From NCBI GenBank assembly GCA_009843625.1, contig VYDD01000109.1:1-8277 (forward strand): a stretch of 8,277 nucleotides of DNA. Reading direction: 5' to 3'. The position numbers were made by a program, and so were the translations under genes. Source of the DNA: Gammaproteobacteria bacterium. Its GTDB lineage: Bacteria; Gemmatimonadota; Gemmatimonadetes; Longimicrobiales; Gaopeijiaceae. Shown here piece after piece: positions 5,635 through 8,277 of the stretch (position 1 is its first letter; each line of letters starts with the position of its first letter). The notes below the pieces were generated by a model, which was given only the letters and a program-made list of their open reading frames with translations, was not told the DNA's origin and made no database searches.

Positions 5635-6717
5635 TCAGTCCGGAGGTCGGCGGCCCCAGCGCCAGAGGAGCACGGGGATCAAGGCCTGTGGCTTGCGCGC
5701 GGTACGCTCCATGAACTCGTAGGTGTAGCCGCGAACCTCCGAGCCGGAGAAATAGACTTCAACCGAGTACAATTCAGATGTTGAGAGCCTCTGAAGCGCG
5801 GTGAGCCCTTCCGGTTGCCAGATCTCATCAATGTAGACCCATGGCGCACCAATGTACGAGCCCCTGCCGATGCAATAGAACTCGAGTTCACCCGCCGGGC
5901 AGGGCATCATCCGAACGATGGTGTGGTCGTCGACGAAATCGAGACCGGTGGCGGCACCGGAAGCGAGGAGTGCCTCTCGATCGTAGGCACGAATCAGCCC
6001 GCGGCCGACCGAGGCGTCGCCTCGCCGTGACCGCATGCGGTCTTCCATGGTCTCGACGTTGCGGGCGACCGCGGTGATCCCGTCCATCATGAACGGTTTG
6101 GGCATCAGAGGTATCGTCACGATGTCGTCGGGGCGACCGGTCGCGGTGAAGGCGATCACCTTGTCGTGGTAGCCGATCTGTTTGACCGCAATCAACTGGG
6201 GTCCGGGCGGGACATCGGCCGCGACAAACGAGCCCAGCGAGTCCGCCAGGGTACCCTGGTTCTCCGATTCAACGAAGACGGCGGCGCCGGGGATGGGAGT
6301 GCCGCTCACCATGTCGTAGACGACGCCGTGGACCGCGACGCGGTCGGGCGCGACGACCGTAAGGCTGTCCAGCAGGATGGGGCTGGGGGTCAGCGCGATC
6401 TCGATGAACGCGTTGCCGTCGACGGTCAGGTTGATCGGCAAGTCCCGCCGTTGGTAGCCGATCCGGGTCACGGTGACGATGTGGCCGCCCGGCCGAAGAC
6501 CGCGGACCGAGAAGACGCCTGCGGAATCCGAAGAGATGAACTGCTGCAGCGAGCTGAACGCCACGGTCGCGCCGGCGATGGCATCCCCGGTCTGGATGTC
6601 GTAGACAACGCCCTGAAGCAGGGCCTCGGGAAGGCGGTCGGGTTGTTGCGCCGTCATCGCCGCCGGTGTGCCGAGGACGATGATGGCGAGCCAGAGCAGA
6701 TGAAGACGGTAGCGCAT
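5635..6717 (-). CDS. Secreted protein with two carboxypeptidase-regulatory-like domains and a TonB-plug-like C-terminus
   Basis: 360 residues from the ATG at 6717, chosen because MRYRLHLLWLAIIVLG begins a good Sec signal peptide (cleavage near TAQ, residue 24). The Shine-Dalgarno before it is poor, and an in-frame TTG at about 6744 preceded by AAGAGAG is an alternative. Two tandem domains follow: 34-123 (GVVYDIQTGDAIAGATV, GVFSVRGLRPGGH, VTRIGYQRRD) and 129-217 (GVVYDMVSGTPIPGAAVFV, SLGSFVAADVPPG, VKQIGYHDK). Both end in a MDGITAVA/LDSLTVVA-type strand as in CarboxypepD_reg-like domains. Residues 220-345 resemble the plug of TonB-dependent receptors (PWVYIDEIW, LSTSELYSVEVYFSGSEV), with Cys273 and Cys282 close enough for a disulfide. 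No barrel follows. It lies 34 bp after a propeller lipoprotein gene, probably in one operon. The role is probably envelope binding; no catalytic site is seen. Confidence 0.83.
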   Translation of the reverse strand: MRYRLHLLWLAIIVLGTPAAMTAQQPDRLPEALLQGVVYDIQTGDAIAGATVAFSSLQQFISSDSAGVFSVRGLRPGGHIVTVTRIGYQRRDLPINLTVDGNAFIEIALTPSPILLDSLTVVAPDRVAVHGVVYDMVSGTPIPGAAVFVESENQGTLADSLGSFVAADVPPGPQLIAVKQIGYHDKVIAFTATGRPDDIVTIPLMPKPFMMDGITAVARNVETMEDRMRSRRGDASVGRGLIRAYDREALLASGAATGLDFVDDHTIVRMMPCPAGELEFYCIGRGSYIGAPWVYIDEIWQPEGLTALQRLSTSELYSVEVYFSGSEVRGYTYEFMERTARKPQALIPVLLWRWGRRPPD

Positions 6718-6751
6718 CAAACCGACGGCGCGATGGTCCAAGTGACTCTCT

Positions 6752-7822
6752 TCACGGCTCTCCCTCCTCGGGCATCTCGACCTCGTATACCTCAACGAAC
6801 TCGCGGCCCAGCTCATCCTTGCGCAGCACCACGATGCGATCATCGGCGATGTCCAGCAACTCGTGGACCGGGCTCGGGATGGTGACTTCCCACTCGACCA
6901 GCGCCCGGCCGGTGATGGAGCCTTCACGGATCTGCAGCCAGTCCGGGCGGAAGACTGGAAGATGAACGGTGGCGACCGGTGTTCCGTCCGCGCCGAGAAC
7001 CGTCCAACGGCGCTGCTCGGCCGACAGCTTTGCGTAGTCTCCGATCCACATGCTGCCGCCGGCATCCACCTTGATGGACCCGAAGGCCGGATACGCGTCC
7101 CGTATCTCCGATTGCTCCAGCCGCCTCCGCCGGTCCGCCCGAGCGACCTCGGGGAACATGTCCAGGTACAGGCTGGTCCACTCCTCGCGTTCCGCCGGCG
7201 TTACCCTCCGCATGGAGGAACCGCTGCGGACCCTGGTGCGCATGGTGGATCCCTCGTACAGCGTCAGATCCAACGAGTCGTTCGTGCCGACGACTGCACG
7301 ATCTCCCCGTCCATCGAACAATGCCGAGCGACCGAATCCGACGGCGGTCCACTGATTCGGTGTGACGTGGCGCTCCTTGCCCGCCCACTCCCCCAGGGTA
7401 TCGAATGATTCCCCGATGTCGGCACAGGCCACCAGGAACAGCGGACCGCGTTGCACGCCCGCCGGGAGATTGGGCCGGGTTTCGAGGACGCCGATGAAGG
7501 CTTGCCAATTCACATCGGCCAGAGGAACGACTTCTCCCGTCGCGGCCGTGCATCCGCTTCGCTGGACCCCAATGACGCCGCCCTCCCGATCAAGGAACGT
7601 AAACCGCCGCAAGCCTCGGTCATAAGCGAACAGCGATCCGTCGCGGGCATGCAGCTCGGGGATTGTTGCAATGCTCACCCCTCCGGAATCGACCACGCTT
7701 ATCGACTGGGCATCCCCGCCGGGATCAAGTCGTCGACCAGGCTCCGGAGCATCCCCACAACCGAAGGTCGGGAGCAGTGCCAGAAGGCAAGAAACGGCAA
7801 CTGCACGGCCTACCGGCTTCAT
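6752..7822 (-). CDS. 6-bladed beta-propeller lipoprotein, shortened near the N-terminus
   Basis: 356 residues from the ATG at 7822. An in-frame ATG at 7909 would put 29 non-signal residues first and is rejected. The ribosome site is weak (ACAGAG). Residues 1-22 are a lipoprotein signal peptide with Cys22 in TFGC. The mature start ISVVDSGGVSIATIPEL (41-57) is the usual opening of this Gemmatimonadota propeller family (compare 'V-DS-GV-I-E'). Next comes DGSLFAYDRGLRRFTFLD (61-78), which in relatives I know belongs to a later blade; the intervening first blade with its G-GPGEF-like signature seems to be missing. Later blades are recognisable: GSIKVDAGGSMWIGDYA, RRWTVLGADGTPVATVHLP and a C-terminal LLDIADDRIVVLRKDELG followed by EVYEV. 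Exported, binding role inferred, ligand unknown. It is probably co-transcribed with the gene 34 bp downstream. Confidence 0.82.
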   Translation of the reverse strand: MKPVGRAVAVSCLLALLPTFGCGDAPEPGRRLDPGGDAQSISVVDSGGVSIATIPELHARDGSLFAYDRGLRRFTFLDREGGVIGVQRSGCTAATGEVVPLADVNWQAFIGVLETRPNLPAGVQRGPLFLVACADIGESFDTLGEWAGKERHVTPNQWTAVGFGRSALFDGRGDRAVVGTNDSLDLTLYEGSTMRTRVRSGSSMRRVTPAEREEWTSLYLDMFPEVARADRRRRLEQSEIRDAYPAFGSIKVDAGGSMWIGDYAKLSAEQRRWTVLGADGTPVATVHLPVFRPDWLQIREGSITGRALVEWEVTIPSPVHELLDIADDRIVVLRKDELGREFVEVYEVEMPEEGEP

Positions 7823-7929
7823 GGGCTCTGTTGTCTCGGGAAATGCCCTTGTGAGATCCTGCCGTCGCCTGATTGGACACGATACGGCTACAGATCGTTT
7901 CACCGGCAAGCCTTGTGCCCAAACCTCGT

Positions 7930-7945
7930 TGCGCCCGGAGGCGCA
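7930..7945 (-). other. Short GC hairpin with UNCG-type tetraloop
   Basis: On the minus strand TGCGCC-TCCG-GGCGCA forms a perfect 6-bp stem closed by a C(UCCG)G tetraloop, a very stable RNA loop class. It lies about 49 bases after the stop of the partial propeller gene at 7994. No T tract follows, so it is more likely an mRNA 3'-end stabiliser or a chance hairpin than an intrinsic terminator. The rest of the 171-bp gap (7823-7993) shows no convincing promoter. Confidence 0.35.
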
Positions 7946-7993
7946 CTATTCCGCCTTGCGAGCCGCCGACACGCGCCTCAAGTAGATGAAACC

Positions 7994-8277
7994 TCACCTC
8001 ACATCGGCCGGCAGTCGCCGCACCACGACGCTCGGCACGTCGAATTCGTCGCGCTCGATGAACGCGGCCAGCCCGTCCGGCCCGAACGCGTCCGGCATCG
8101 CGGTCGTGCCGGCAATGAAAGTCCCGATGTAGCGGCCGTCCGGGGCCAGCACATCGATCGGGCCATCGCTGACCGGCTCCTCCCCGCGCCGAAGCACCCA
8201 GATGGTCCCCTCCCAACTGGTTTGCAGGTCGCGTACCACCGGCACCTCGTGGTAGAACTCCATGTTCTGGATTCGCT
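7994..8277 (-). CDS. 6-bladed beta-propeller protein, C-terminal fragment (cut by window edge)
   Basis: The frame is open to the right edge and ends with TGA at 7996-7994; the Met codon at 8263 is internal, since RIQN precedes it in frame. The visible 93 or so residues are the last blades of a propeller of the same broad class as the gene downstream: MEFYHEVPVVRDLQTSWEG, TIWVLRRGEE, DGPIDVLAPDGRYIGTF, then FGPDGLAAFIERDEFDVPSV and a VVRRLPADVR end. From memory, the sequence 'GPIDVL..DGRYIGTF' and the ending 'GPDGLAAF.E.DE..VP.VVVRRLP' are characteristic of Gemmatimonadota 6-bladed propellers. The start, the signal peptide and the first blades are outside the window. It is separated from the next gene by 171 bp, so the two may be transcribed separately. 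Function unknown. Confidence 0.8.
   Translation of the reverse strand, partial: RIQNMEFYHEVPVVRDLQTSWEGTIWVLRRGEEPVSDGPIDVLAPDGRYIGTFIAGTTAMPDAFGPDGLAAFIERDEFDVPSVVVRRLPADVR

Noticed and set aside
6166..6885. Plus-strand open frame of 239 codons over the regulatory-domain and propeller genes
   Set aside because: Composition is Asp/Arg/Gly-rich with no recognisable fold, and it crosses the boundary of two well-supported minus-strand genes.
6718..7065. N-terminal extension of the regulatory-domain protein by 116 codons
   Set aside because: It would lie over the end of the propeller lipoprotein gene in another frame and would bury the signal peptide that begins at the ATG at 6717.

Overview
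The window looks like a chromosomal piece of a high-GC, diderm bacterium, most likely an uncultured member of the Gemmatimonadota. This rests on protein style: several 6-bladed beta-propeller lipoproteins of the type that is heavily duplicated in that phylum, a carboxypeptidase-regulatory-domain/plug-like secreted protein, lipobox signal peptides, a small outer-membrane barrel, and a BlaI/M56-peptidase pair. The phylum call is inference from family resemblance; no rRNA or marker gene is present.

Layout. Positions 1-2002 (+ strand) hold two tandem, ATGA-overlapping paralogues of a 6-bladed propeller protein; the first has lost its 5' end to the window edge, the second is a complete lipoprotein. 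Everything from 2053 to 8277 is on the - strand and converges on them. Read in the direction of transcription (right to left) it contains: the C-terminal end of another propeller protein (7994-8277), a shortened propeller lipoprotein (6752-7822), a protein with two carboxypeptidase-regulatory-like domains plus a TonB-plug-like end (5635-6717), a secreted FxLYD-like protein with a Gly/Glu/His-rich stretch (4711-5454), a BlaI/MecI-family repressor (4236-4622), an M56 (BlaR1-like) membrane metallopeptidase (3067-4239), a small FxLYD-like lipoprotein (2691-3074) and an outer-membrane beta-barrel protein (2053-2679).

The most interesting part is 2053-5540. Repressor, peptidase, lipoprotein and barrel are packed with overlaps of 4 and 8 bp and an 11-bp gap, so they read as one operon, but there is no beta-lactamase and the peptidase has no penicillin-binding sensor domain. 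Two clusters of 16-bp ACTAC-N4-GTAGT dyads, each a tandem pair, lie before the repressor gene (4654-4684) and before the neighbouring secreted FxLYD-like gene (5509-5540). The repressor therefore probably controls both its own operon and that gene, whose conserved domain is a close relative of the one in the operon's lipoprotein. The extracytoplasmic loop and tail of the peptidase and part of the secreted protein are rich in His and Glu. My reading is a BlaR-type envelope-sensing switch with an envelope-protein output rather than an antibiotic-hydrolysing one; the signal is unknown.

No tRNA, rRNA, CRISPR array, insertion sequence or phage gene was seen. No gap between genes exceeds about 180 bp.
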